From Klebsiella pneumoniae (GTDB lineage Bacteria; Myxococcota_A; UBA796; SXON01), in NCBI GenBank assembly GCA_945862325.1, contig CAMAXZ010000007.1, positions 62,001 to 126,000 of the forward strand: a stretch of DNA of 64,000 nucleotides, read 5' to 3'. The notes beneath the pieces were generated by a model, which saw only the letters and a program-made list of their open reading frames with translations, ran no database searches and had not been told where the DNA came from. Below, in pieces: positions 23,159 through 35,927 of the stretch (position 1 is its first letter; the number at the start of each line of letters is the position of its first letter). The position numbers and the translations under genes were made by a program.

Positions 23159-24430
23159 ATGCCCCCCACACGCGTCACGATCCTCGGCTCTGGACCCGCC
23201 GGCCTCGCCACGGCCTTCGAGCTCACCGACCCCGCGCTCGAGGGCGCGTACGAGGTCACGGTGTACCAGGTCGGATGGCGCTCGGGCGGCTTGTGCGCGG
23301 GCGGGCGCGTCGCGCCCGAGTATTGGGTCAATCAGAACGGGACGCACTTCCTGTTTGGTTGTTACGCCGAATCGCTCCACATCCTCCGCACCTGCTGCGA
23401 GGAGCTGATCGCGAACGGCGACACCCGTTGGGGCCCCTTCGAACAGCACATCATCCCGCGCCCGCTGATCGTGATGAAGCAGCTGTGGAAGGGCGAGTGG
23501 ACGAACTGGGAGATCACCTTCCCGACGCGGGAGGGGGACGTCGGCGCGCATCAGCCGCCGATGGGCATGGTCGACGTGTTCCGCATGGCGGTGCGGAGCC
23601 TCGTCGCGTTCATCACCGGCGACGAGTTCCAGCAGCACGTCATGCAGGCGGGCGCGGAGCTCGGGACGCTCGGGCGCGTCGGCCTCCGTGCGCAGGTCGA
23701 AGCCGTCCAGCTCAGCGCCCGCGCGCTCGGCGCCCAGACGGAGCTCTTTCTCCCGGAAGGCACCGGCCTGATCTCCGAGACCGTGCGCCACGCGCTCGCG
23801 CTCCTCCTCAAGGCGGTGCGCGCCGCCGTGCACGCGCTCCTGCGTCCGTTCCTCGACGACAGCTTGAAGCTCACCCGCGCCTGGATCCTGCTCGACTTCG
23901 CCCTGACCGCGCTCGCGGGCGTGCCGGAGGACGACGCGGTGGGCCCTCAGCTCGTCGACGCGCTGGACACGCGTGACCTGCGCGAGTGGCTGCTGCTCAA
24001 GGGGGGCTCCCAGACCATGGTCGACAGCCCCGCCATCGCCCTCTGGTACGCGTCGATGGCCGCGTTCCGCGACGGCGACCCCGACCGGCCGTACGTCGCG
24101 GCGGGCGCGTCGCTGAGCTGCCTCATGCAGATCGCCTTTGGTTACATCGGCGATGTGTCCTACCAGATGCGTTGGGAGGTCGGCGACACGATGATCGGGC
24201 CGATCGTCGCGGCGCTGAAGGCCCGCGGCGTGAAGTTCATGTACTTCCACCGGGTGTGGGACCTCGTGCCCCAGGGCGACCACATCGACTCGGTGGTGAT
24301 CGAACGGCAGGTCGAGCTGAAGGTGGGGAACCCCGCGGACTACGACCCGTTCATCTACCCGCCGTCCGCGGGCGGGCGTCCGTTGTGCCCGGACGTGCCG
24401 AGCCTCGACCAGGTCCAGACGGTGTACGCC
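23159..24430 (+). pseudogene. FAD/NAD(P)-dependent oxidoreductase A, N-terminal portion only
   Basis: TRVTILGSGPAGLATAFELTDPALEGAYEVTVYQVGWRSGGLCAGG Rossmann/FAD motif; homology runs to about ...GGRPLCPDVPSLDQVQ, after which the frame is antisense to the converging paralogue. Confidence 0.75.
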
Positions 24431-24439
24431 GCCGGCCAC

Positions 24440-25099
24440 GAGAACACGGATCATCCCGCCGCGCGCCTCGATGGCCTCGGTGAGGTCGCCCGCGGCGGCG
24501 AGCACGGCCGCGAGCCGGCGCAGGGTCCACCGCACCAGGGCGTCCGAGCTGCCCGCGCGCGGATCCGGCGGCAGGAGCCCGCCCTCGCTCGCGTCGCCGT
24601 GGAGCAGCTCGTCGAGCCGCTCGAGCCCGGCCCACCCGAACGCCACCTGCACCGCGCCGCCCACGAGCGCGCCGAACGCCACCGCGCTGTCGTTGAGCAC
24701 GCCGCCTTCCCCGGGCACCGCTCCGTTGCGGGGGAACGCGATGGAGATCGGCGCCCACTCGCCCTCGTAGCAGTCCATGACCGTACCCACGTCGTGGGGC
24801 ACGAACGCCTGCTGCCACGTGGCGAGGGGCGCGTCCGGCGCGCGACCGAGGGCGTCGTACGCGCGGGTGATCATGTGGAAGAAGTTGTCGTAGAAGCCGA
24901 ACATGATGTGGAGCCCGTGCTCCAGGATGCGGTCGTGGTCGGCACGGTCCCGCCCCGACGCGCCCTTGCCGCCGAGCCTCCACCCCATCTGCAGGACGGT
25001 GATCTCGTACCGCCCCGCGCACTCGGGGTGGGTGGTCAGGTGCCAGGCCATGGTGAGGGCCGACGGGCCCCCGCCGACGACGAGTACGCGCTTCTTCAA
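24440..25099 (-). pseudogene. FAD/NAD(P)-dependent oxidoreductase B, N-terminal portion only, inverted relative to A
   Basis: KKRVLVVGGGPSALTMAWHLTTHPECAGRYEITVLQMGWRLGGKGASGRDR...HGLHIMFGFYDNFFHMI (TTG start); ends near ...AIEARGGMIRV, then the frame is antisense to gene A. Confidence 0.75.
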
Positions 25100-25116
25100 G
25101 GGGGACCTCGAACGGT

Positions 25117-27814
25117 TCAGATGTCGGGAAAACCGATGCCGATGGCCGGATGGGCAGAGACCTCGTGGCGGAGCCCGTGGCGCTCCGCCACGGTGCGGGC
25201 GCGCGCGACCCAACGCGCGCGGTCGGCCCCGGCGCTCAAGCGTGCGAGCTCGACGCTGGCGACCACCTCCTCCCACGGGAAACGGTTGCGCGCGGCGTCT
25301 TCGACGGCGCCGGTCAGCTCGGCCGTCGCGAGGCGCGCGTTGCCATCCAAGCGCGCGGCGATGCCGAGGAACATCCGACAGCGCGGCTTCACCGCGGGGA
25401 AGCTCCGCGCCGAGCGGCGGAGGTTCGCGACGCTCTTGCGGGCGTCGGCGCGGATCGTGTCGACCGGCGGCAAGCCCTCGACCCCCTGGCCGCCGGCCCG
25501 CCGGCGCTCCCATGCGGCATGAAAGAACACCGCCGCGAGCGTGTGGACCTCGCAGCCGCGCAAGTAGGAGTAGGTCTCCTCGTTCGCCGCGCCCAGCCGC
25601 AAGAGCTCCACCGCGAGCGGGTACGCCTCCTCGAGGCGCCCGAGCCGGAGGTAGAGCTCGACCAGGACGCCGATGCCGACGCCGAGCTGCATCCCCTGCC
25701 CCTTCTCCTTGCGGATGCGCGGGACGCCGGTCTCGGCCGACTCGAGGAGGGCCGTGAGCGTGGAGGGGTCCGCGCCGCCGCGAAGCTTGCAGAGCGCCCA
25801 GGTGGCGTGCGAGAAGCCCATCACCTGCGGCTCGGCTTCCTTGGAGATCTCCGCGCAGCTCGCGAAGTACGGCGCGGCCGCTTCGTAGTCGCCCGTCACC
25901 AGCAGGGCCTCGCCCAACATGTTGTCCGCGCGGTGGCGCCAGAGCCCGCCGCCGAACTCGCGCGAGAGCGTCCAGCCGCGGCGGAGGTACGGGAGCGCCT
26001 CATCCACCTTGGAGAGCGCCGTGAGGCTGAGGCCGAGGAAGACGTTCGTGACGAGCTTGGCGAGGAGCCCGTCCTGCGACTCGGCCATCGCGTGGGCGCC
26101 GCGCAGGTCGCGTTCGGCCACGCCGGGCAGGCCGGCGAGGAGGAGGCTGTACCCGAGGAGGTTCCGGGCCATCGCCGCCTCGGGTGAGGGCCCGCTCCGG
26201 CGCCCGATGTTGTCGGAGGCGAACACCGCGTGCACGAGCCCGAATTGATCCCCGCGCCAGCGGCAGATCGCGGCGAGGTTGTCGAAGGCCTGCAGCGCTT
26301 CGAGGCTCCGCGCGCGGAGCTCCGCCGTTGGCGCCGGCGGCGTGGTGTAGCGACCGGCGACGTGCGCCAGCACCTCGATTGGCGTGCGCCAGGACGCGAT
26401 CGGCCTCGAAAAACCGCTCAGTACGTACACTTCTTCATAGTGAACCTGCGCGGCAGGGAGGTCCGGCAGGCTGTAGAGGGACTCCGCGAGCATGCGGTGC
26501 CACCGCGCGCGCGTCGCGTCGACCGCGAGGGGGCCGCGGACCTGGAGGTCGAGGTCGAGGGCCTGCCGGAAGTAGGCGATCGCCGTGCGCGCGTCGTAGA
26601 CCGCGAGCGCCTGCTCGCCACACGTCGCCGACCACGCCGCGGCCCGCGCCGGCTCCTCCGCCCGCAGCCAGTGCTCGGCGAGGCGCGCGGCGAACGCCGG
26701 GAGGTCGTCGCGCGCGTCGCGCTCGATGCGCTCGGCCTCCGCGCGGTGCAGGGACTTGCGTTGCGTCGAGGTCAGCAGCTCGTAGCTGGTCTCCTGGATG
26801 AGCGCGTGCCGGAAGGTATACGTGTCCTCGACGTCCGCCGGCACGACGAGGGCCGCTCCCGCCAGCCCGACGATGTGGGCCCGCGCCTCGTCGTGCGACG
26901 GCTGCCGAGGATGCACCGCCATGAGCGCCGCGAGCGTGAACACGCGCCCGAGCACGCTCGCGACCTTGAGCGACAGCTGGAGCGACGGATCGAGGTGGTC
27001 GATGCGGCCGACGATGACCCCGGTGACGCCGCCGCTGAGGCGGAGCTCCGAACGCTCGCGGACGAGCGTGACGACCCCGTCGTCCAGGCCGAGCGCGCCG
27101 GCGTCGCGGAGCGCATACGGGCCCGACGAGCGCTTCGGGCAGCGGCAGCAGCTCGGCGGCGCGCGCCCCGGCCTCTGGGGCGCCGTCCACGCGCCAACAC
27201 CCGTCCGCCACCGGGTGGCCGTCGACGCCGTGGCCGAGGGCCTGCCAGCACTCGCCCGACACGGTGACGCAGCCCGGGGCGCCCTGCGCGTCCGCGACGC
27301 TCGCCTGGACGACCGCCGGCCCGTCGACCACGAGCACCCAACGCCCGTCGAGGCCGCCGACCTCGACAGCGGTGCACGCGCCGGCCCCCACGCCCGCCCG
27401 AACCTTGAGCTCCACGCCGGGCAACGGGTTGATGCGCCCGGACTTCCGCACCACCGCGAGCCCCGCGGCGACCGCGCGCCGCGCCGCGCGCGGCGCGTCG
27501 CCGTCGTCAGCGGCGAACAACACGCCGATGCCGTCGCCCGCGAAGTACAACACGTCGCCGCCGTGGTCGAGGCAGGTGTCGACCAGCGGCGCGAACACGT
27601 CCGTCATCACGCGTGACAGCTCTTCGATCGCGGTCGGGCCCATGCGGGTCAGGCGGTCGCTGAGCGCCGTGAAGCCGCTGATGTCGAGCAGGAGGAACGC
27701 CCCGATCAGCTCCTCGGCCCGGGACTGCCCGTTTACGCAGCGGTGCGCGCGGACGCGTCGGACCTGCGCGCGAGACAGGAACGTCGCGAGCACAGCGGTG
27801 GGAATGCCGGGCAT
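25117..27814 (-). pseudogene. Class III nucleotide cyclase / NTPase / TPR regulator with internal deletion and frameshift
   Basis: N-terminal cyclase (LLLDISGFTALSDRLTRMGPTAIEEL...HGGDVLYFAGDGIGVLF) in one frame to about 27130. The end of the NTPase domain (YALRDAGALGLDDG...GVIVGRIDHLDPSLQLSLKVASVLGRVFTLAALMAVHP) and the TPR region are in another frame. No second cyclase or P-loop lies in between. Confidence 0.75.
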
Positions 27815-27903
27815 GAGCCGAGCAGTGTAGCAGAGCAGCGCGCCGCCCCTCGGCGCGCCGGTCCCCCGCGCGGAGCGGGTTAGGAGAATTGAGGAGCAAC
27901 GCC

Positions 27904-28353
27904 ATGCCCGCCTTCAGCACACTCCTCGTCCCGGTGGACTTCTCCGCGCCCAGCCTCAACGCCCTGCGCCTCGCGGTGCGGCTCGCCTCGGACGGTGGGC
28001 GCGTCCACGTGCTCCACGTCGGCTTCGTGCCCGGGCTCGCGGCGTGGGATCTCGGCGCCTACGGCGTGCCGATGCCCGCGTCGTTGGCCCACATCCACGA
28101 CGAGGTCCAGACCAACCGCCGCATCACCCTCGAGGCACTCGTACGGGCCGAGGTTCCGGACAGCGTCCGGTGCACGACCGCCCTCCGCGAGGGCTACGCC
28201 CCCGACGAGATCGTCGCGGAGCTCGCGGCGTGCGGCGCCGACGCCGTCGTCATGGGATCGCACGGGCTCAGCGGCGCCGCGCGGGTGCTGCTCGGCAGCG
28301 TCACCGAGCGCGTCCTGGCGGTCGCGACGGTGCCGGTCATCGTCACCCGCTGA
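27904..28353 (+). CDS. Universal stress protein (UspA family)
   Basis: TLLVPVDFSAPSLNALRLAVRLA...DAVVMGSHGLSGAARVLLGSVTERVLAVATVPVIVTR. Confidence 0.93.
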   Translation: MPAFSTLLVPVDFSAPSLNALRLAVRLASDGGRVHVLHVGFVPGLAAWDLGAYGVPMPASLAHIHDEVQTNRRITLEALVRAEVPDSVRCTTALREGYAPDEIVAELAACGADAVVMGSHGLSGAARVLLGSVTERVLAVATVPVIVTR

Positions 28354-28374
28354 GCGGCGGGCGCGAGGGCGCGC

Positions 28375-30552
<2,178 letters not shown>

Positions 30553-30595
30553 CCGCAGGCAGTTGACACGGCCAACCGTCCGTGTCGACGATCGC

Positions 30596-31138
30596 TCACC
30601 CCGGCAGTGCATGTCGGGTGAGCACCCCGTTCAGAGAGGCGCCTCCGACGTCGACGTAGACCGCGCCGTCGCTGACCGACAGCGCCCAGCTCGTGCGCTT
30701 CTCGAGGCGCGCGGCGAGCTCCGCGACGAGCGCGCGGTCGACCTCCACGATCTCCACGCGCTCCGGGGCGTGCACCTTCTGCCCGGCGAGCAGTCGGAAG
30801 TAGGGCCCGACGTCCTTGTGGCAATACACGCGCACGCGGCCGCAGGCCTTGCTCGCCTTGTGCAGGCGCGCGGCGTCCGGCGTGCCCACCTCGATCCACG
30901 CCCGTAGCTGCCCGGTGAGGTCCTTGTCCCAGAGCGCCGGTTCGTCCGCGGTGCTCAGGCCCGAGCAGAACACGAGGCCGTCGGTGACCTCGAGCGCGTA
31001 CGCGAGCACGCGGGTGACGAGGGCCTCCGCCGTCTCCGAGGGGTGGCGAGCGACCTTCAGAGAGAGCGTGTCGTACACGCCGCGGTCGACGTCGGAGAGC
31101 GCGACGTCGAAATTGTGAACCGTCGCGGTCAGGGCCAT
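30596..31138 (-). CDS. yaeQ: YaeQ family protein
   Basis: [70 protein letters not shown]. Confidence 0.93.
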   Translation of the reverse strand: MALTATVHNFDVALSDVDRGVYDTLSLKVARHPSETAEALVTRVLAYALEVTDGLVFCSGLSTADEPALWDKDLTGQLRAWIEVGTPDAARLHKASKACGRVRVYCHKDVGPYFRLLAGQKVHAPERVEIVEVDRALVAELAARLEKRTSWALSVSDGAVYVDVGGASLNGVLTRHALPG

Positions 31139-31379
31139 GCCGGCGCCCTATCGCGGCGGCCGTGCCGACCCGACCGTTTCGGCCACCGATGCGTCGTGTT
31201 CGGCCAAAGCGGCGCCCGAGGCTCGCGGAGCCGCGCGACGCGCGCGGCTGGGCGTGGAGGCAGGGCCGTGACGCCGCCGTAGGCATGCGCGCGTCGCAAC
31301 TGCTCAACGACACGTCGCCGAAAAACGCTTCGCAACGGTGTTTATCTCGGCGCCGAGCACGCGCTACACTTCCGACGAA

Positions 31380-31856
31380 CCCGGACGTACATCTGAACAC
31401 CGGCGACCGCTGGCGTAGTGCGCGCACGCTCACGCGCGTCGTGCTGGCGGCGCTATGCCTGCTCCTCGGTGTCGTCGGGTTGTCGACGGTCGATCGGGCG
31501 CCGTCGTTTGCCGATGCGCGCGCGCCGCGGCACGCCGCGCGGCACCGTTCGACACACAACGTGGACGGCGTCGCGCCTCCGAGCGCCGCGGCGCGCCATT
31601 GGGATCCGGCGTGCACCACGATGGGGGCACTTACCTCTTCCACACCGCGTCGATGGAGTTCGGATGCGTGGCGTCTGTGGATCACGACAGTTGGCTCGGG
31701 ATTTCGATAGATTCGGTAGTGTGTCGGCTTGCCGACCCCGACCGACTGTCGCCGCTTGATGTTTGTTTTCCCGAGTTGATGCCCGTCGACTGCCCGTGCA
31801 AGCGCGTCGGCCAGGTGCTCGACTACGAGAGGGGATATTGGGTGCCCGTGGATTGA
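31380..31856 (+). pseudogene. Possible frameshifted small secreted protein in a lower-GC interval
   Basis: Signal-like RTLTRVVLAALCLLLGVVGLSTVDRAPSFADAR in one frame, then coding-like GGTYLFHTASMEFGCVASVDHDSWLGISIDSVVCRLADPDRLSPLDVCFPELMPVDCPCKRVGQVLDYERGYWVPVD in another. Confidence 0.35.
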
Positions 31857-31883
31857 CGGGAATACAGATTCCCCACATTGGCG

Positions 31884-32657
31884 TCAGGCCACCGGTCGGA
31901 GCTCGTCGCCGTCCACGTCGTAGAGCCGCAAGGCCGCCTCGCACTCGGCGACCGCGGTCGGCGAGAAGACCCGCGCCCGCCCGCCCCGGGCGAGCGCGTG
32001 GTCGCGGCGGCGGTGGATGTGGCCGTGCAGGACCGACGCGCGCGGCTGGTCTTGGAGCAGGGCCGTGACGTCGTCGACGTCGAGCAGGCCGTGCAACCAC
32101 TGCCCAACAACCCGAAACGGCGGATGGTGCTGGGCGATGACCGCCACACCGTCGCACGCGGCGACGGCGGCGGCCACGCCGCCGAGCTGCGCGGCCCCCA
32201 CGCGGCCCGAGCTGCGCGTGAAGTGTTGCGGAACGGCGCTGCACACCGCGATCACCGAGGCGCCGCGAAGCCGCGCGACGGCGCCGGGGGTGCTCGTGGC
32301 GCGCCACGGGTCGAGCGGCCCGCGGAGCGCGGCCTCCCAGCCGCAGCCGAGGGTGTCGTGGTTTCCGGGCACCAGGGTGACCGCCGCCGGGGGGATGCCC
32401 GCGTGCAGGAGCAGGTCGCGGAGCACCTCGAACTGGCCGACGGCGCCGTCTTCGGTCAGGTCGCCGGTGAGGACGAGGTGATCGAAGCCCGCGCGGAGCG
32501 CGCGCGCGAGCGCGCGCTCCGCGCGGGCGCGTCGGTCGATGGGGTCGATCCGCCGCAGCGCGGACAGGTAGCGCACCTGCAGCCCCTCGCGTCCGCGCCG
32601 GGCGAGCACCGAGTCCTCGAGCAGGTGCAGATCGGAGAGGTGGGCGATTCGCGTCAC
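31884..32657 (-). CDS. Metallophosphoesterase
   Basis: RIAHLSDLHLLED, VLTGDLTEDG, LVPGNHDTLG, HGHIHRRRD. GTG start at 32657. Confidence 0.93.
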   Translation of the reverse strand: MTRIAHLSDLHLLEDSVLARRGREGLQVRYLSALRRIDPIDRRARAERALARALRAGFDHLVLTGDLTEDGAVGQFEVLRDLLLHAGIPPAAVTLVPGNHDTLGCGWEAALRGPLDPWRATSTPGAVARLRGASVIAVCSAVPQHFTRSSGRVGAAQLGGVAAAVAACDGVAVIAQHHPPFRVVGQWLHGLLDVDDVTALLQDQPRASVLHGHIHRRRDHALARGGRARVFSPTAVAECEAALRLYDVDGDELRPVA

Positions 32658-32716
32658 GCCATGGCCGTAGCGCGGCGGTGTCCCGGCGACGTCACGGCGC
32701 GCCCTCGGCGGGGCCG

Positions 32717-33355
32717 CTATTCGCAGCCGACGTAGTAGCTGTAGCTCGAATCCGCGTTGGAAGGACTGAGTCGCCCGCTCACCGCCGCGCAGCCCGACCC
32801 TACGTACGTCGACTCCCCCCGGCTGCCGTCCGCCCGGTAGTACGCGCCGCCGGCGGGGCGCTTCTGTGCGGCCAGGGCCACGAGGTTGCCCATCGGCGCC
32901 TGGCCGGGGAGCCCGTAGTTCCCCTGCCCGTCCACCCACCACCGTCCGGGCCACGGCGCCGTACCGAGGACCGCCGTGAGGCCGGCGACGTCGAGGGGGT
33001 GCAGCTCACGGCCGTTGATGAACACGCCCGTGAGGGCGCCCGTGCCCCCGCCGGAGGCGCTCGAAGGCACCGGGACCCCGCCGAGCCCCAGGCCGGCGCC
33101 GATGAACGCGATCGCCGGCCCGCCCATGACCCCCGCGGCGCCGCTGGTGTCGTCGTACCAGTACGCGCCGTCCGGCACCGGCTGGCCCCAGGCCGCCTCG
33201 AGGCGCGCGAGGGCCGCGAGGTCCTCTGGGCGGGCGCGGACGCCGTTGAAGCTCAAGGCACGGCTGGTGTTCGACGGCGACGCCGGCACCGGCGCCGGAG
33301 CGGGCGCGGCGCCCGCCGTCGGCAGATCGAGAAGGAGCAGGAGCAGGAGAACCAC
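32717..33355 (-). CDS. Hypothetical secreted protein with repeated Tyr/Trp-Asp-Gly motifs
   Basis: MVLLLLLLLDLPTAGA signal-like; repeats GAYWYDDTSGAAG, GRWWVDGQGNYG, GAYYRADGSRG. Confidence 0.6.
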   Translation of the reverse strand: MVLLLLLLLDLPTAGAAPAPAPVPASPSNTSRALSFNGVRARPEDLAALARLEAAWGQPVPDGAYWYDDTSGAAGVMGGPAIAFIGAGLGLGGVPVPSSASGGGTGALTGVFINGRELHPLDVAGLTAVLGTAPWPGRWWVDGQGNYGLPGQAPMGNLVALAAQKRPAGGAYYRADGSRGESTYVGSGCAAVSGRLSPSNADSSYSYYVGCE

Positions 33356-33389
33356 GCGACCTCCGAACCCCGGCGTATCCGGGCGGCGC

Positions 33390-35903
33390 TCAGGTGCCGC
33401 GACCGGCCTCGACCTTCTCGATGCGGGCGCGCAGCTTGCGGTTCTCTTCGACCAGGGACTCGACCTCGCGGCGCACCGCGCCGAGCCCCTCGGCGCTCGT
33501 GCGGCCTTCGCGCACCTTCGCCGCCGCCTCGTACGCGATCCGGCGCGACCGACCGTCGCTCGCGGACGCGTGCACGCGCGTGAGGACCGGCAGCGCCCGC
33601 GGATCGCGGAGGGCGCCGAGGGCGTTGAGCGCCGCGATGCACACCCGGAAGCTGTCGGAGGTGGCGAGCACGCAGAGGCGCTCGACGACCGGCAGCCGGA
33701 CGGCGTCGACCTCGTCGCCCAAGCGGGCGAGGGCCGCGCAGGCGGCCGTCACGACGCGCGGGTGCACGCGCTCCGACGTGTGGTCGAGCAGCACCGGCAG
33801 GACCTCGGCGTCGCGCAGCATCCCGAGCCCTTCGACCGCGCGCGCGCGCAGGACCTCGCCCCAGCTCTCGCGGCCGAGCAGCGCTTCGGCGCGGGCGCGC
33901 GCCTCGGGGGCCCGCAAGCGGCAGAGGGCCCGCACGAGCTCGCCCTCGACCTGGACGCTCGGATCGACCTCGGTGATCGCAGAGAGCGCCGCGATCGCCG
34001 CGGGGCTCCGCGTGTTGCCGAGCGCCGCCACGACGCGGCGCCGCGCCTTGGGGTGGGCGTCGGTGAGCGCGCTGGCGAGCGCCGCGACCGCTTCGTCTCC
34101 CGCGCGCGCGGCGAGCAGATCGGCCACCTCCGCGCGCACGCCCCAGAAGGGGTCGGACCGCAGCGCGGAGACGAGCGCCGCGAGCGCCTCGGGGTGCGGG
34201 TCGGCCGCGAGCGCCTTGGCCGCCCGGATGCGGCCGATCACGCCCGGATCGCCCCGCAGCGCGGCGACGAGCATCGAGCGCGGCGCCTTCAGGGTGAGCT
34301 CGGTCAGGGCGCGGAAGGCGCTGTCGACGCGGACGGTCGCGGGCGCGACGGCGCACGGGAGGCTCCACGTGCGCTCGCGCGCGTCGATGCGGAGCGTGCG
34401 CTCCTCGTCGCCGAAGCCGATCGTGAGCGGGAACGCGAAGGCCTTGGCGACGCCCTCGCCGTCCTGGGTCTGCTTCACGGTGACGTTGAGCGCGCCATCC
34501 GCGTGGCTGACGGTCACCTCGAGGGTCGGGTGGCCCGCGCCGTACACCCACTCGTTGAAGAACCGATCGAGGGTGCGCCCCGTCGCGTCCTCCAGGGCCC
34601 GCTGGAAGTGGCGGGTGTGGACGGCGCCGAAGCGGTGTCGCTCGAGGTAGGTGCGCACGCCCGCCCAGAAGGCGGTGTCGCCGAGCGTGGCGCGCAAGGT
34701 GTGCAGGACGAGCGCGCCCTTCTCGTAGAGGTGGCGGTCGAACAGGTCGATCGGCGCCTTGAAGCGGTAGCTGACGATCGGCCGGCGGTATCGCCCGCCG
34801 TCCTCGCCCAGGTAGTTGCCGAGGTGCTCCCAGAGGTGCCAGTCCGCCTCGTCCTGGCCGAGGTGGTGGGCGGCCCACAGGTGCTCCGTCCACGTGGCCC
34901 AGCCCTCGTTGAGCCACGCCTGCGACCAGTCCTGGCAGGTCAACAGGTCGCCGAACCACTGGTGCGCGAGCTCGTGGACGATGAGATCGTCCGAGTCGAA
35001 GTCGATCGCGGCGCGCGGGTCGGTCAGGACGAGGTCGGTCAACGTGGTGGCCGCCACGTTCTCCATCCCGCCGAAGATGAAGTCGTGCACCACCACCTGG
35101 TCGTAGCGGGGCCAGGGGTAGGCGCCGTAGAGGCCCGACAGGAAGTCGACCATCGCCGCGGTGCGCCCGAACACGCGCGCGACGGTGGAGCGCTCGGTGC
35201 CGGCGGGCACGTGGAAGGCCAACGGCACCCCGGCGGCCGACGCCCCGGCGTGGGAGTCGAGGCGCGCGACGACCACGCTGAACAGGTACGGCGACATCGG
35301 CTCGGCCTGCTCCCACACCCAGACCTCGCCGTCGCGGCCGACCAACCGACCGTTGGAGACCACGGTGTAGCCCTCGGGCGCGCGCACGCGGATCGAGAAC
35401 GGGTGCTTCACGCCGGGGGCGTCCACGCAGGGGAACACGAAGCGGGCGTCTTCGTCCTGGCACTGGGTCCAGGCCTCGAACCCACGATGTGGCTCGGCCG
35501 CGGTCGGGCCGACGAACCACAGGCCACGCCGCGGGCGCCCGTGGTAGCGCACCACGACCTCGTCGACCGCCGGCACGACCAGCGCGCCGTCGCGGTGGCG
35601 CCACACGAGCGCCTCGCCGCTGGGCGACGTGACGGCGTCGACGGTGAGATCGTCGAGGTGCAACGTGCGGGCGTCGCCCTCGCCGGCGAGGGCGCCGAAG
35701 CGCACCCGCGCCTCGCCGCGGAGCGTTCGGGCCTGCGGGTCGATGTCGAGCGACACCGCGATGTGTACGACCGCCGCGCCGCGATCCGGCGCGTAGTTGG
35801 GCTCGACTCCCGGCTCCGCGAACTCTCGGGCGCGCGCGAGCGCCCACCCGGCGAAGCGGCTCTCGAGCGCCAGGCCCTTGTCGGTGAGGAAGTGGCTGCT
35901 CAT
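33390..35903 (-). CDS. M1-family aminopeptidase with C-terminal HEAT-like repeats
   Basis: GGMENVAATTLTD, VHELAHQWFGDLLTCQDWSQAWLNEGWATWTEHLW (HExxH...E); HEAT-like C-terminus. Confidence 0.95.
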   Translation of the reverse strand: MSSHFLTDKGLALESRFAGWALARAREFAEPGVEPNYAPDRGAAVVHIAVSLDIDPQARTLRGEARVRFGALAGEGDARTLHLDDLTVDAVTSPSGEALVWRHRDGALVVPAVDEVVVRYHGRPRRGLWFVGPTAAEPHRGFEAWTQCQDEDARFVFPCVDAPGVKHPFSIRVRAPEGYTVVSNGRLVGRDGEVWVWEQAEPMSPYLFSVVVARLDSHAGASAAGVPLAFHVPAGTERSTVARVFGRTAAMVDFLSGLYGAYPWPRYDQVVVHDFIFGGMENVAATTLTDLVLTDPRAAIDFDSDDLIVHELAHQWFGDLLTCQDWSQAWLNEGWATWTEHLWAAHHLGQDEADWHLWEHLGNYLGEDGGRYRRPIVSYRFKAPIDLFDRHLYEKGALVLHTLRATLGDTAFWAGVRTYLERHRFGAVHTRHFQRALEDATGRTLDRFFNEWVYGAGHPTLEVTVSHADGALNVTVKQTQDGEGVAKAFAFPLTIGFGDEERTLRIDARERTWSLPCAVAPATVRVDSAFRALTELTLKAPRSMLVAALRGDPGVIGRIRAAKALAADPHPEALAALVSALRSDPFWGVRAEVADLLAARAGDEAVAALASALTDAHPKARRRVVAALGNTRSPAAIAALSAITEVDPSVQVEGELVRALCRLRAPEARARAEALLGRESWGEVLRARAVEGLGMLRDAEVLPVLLDHTSERVHPRVVTAACAALARLGDEVDAVRLPVVERLCVLATSDSFRVCIAALNALGALRDPRALPVLTRVHASASDGRSRRIAYEAAAKVREGRTSAEGLGAVRREVESLVEENRKLRARIEKVEAGRGT

Positions 35904-35927
35904 CGGACCCTCAGGGAGGCCCGCCGG

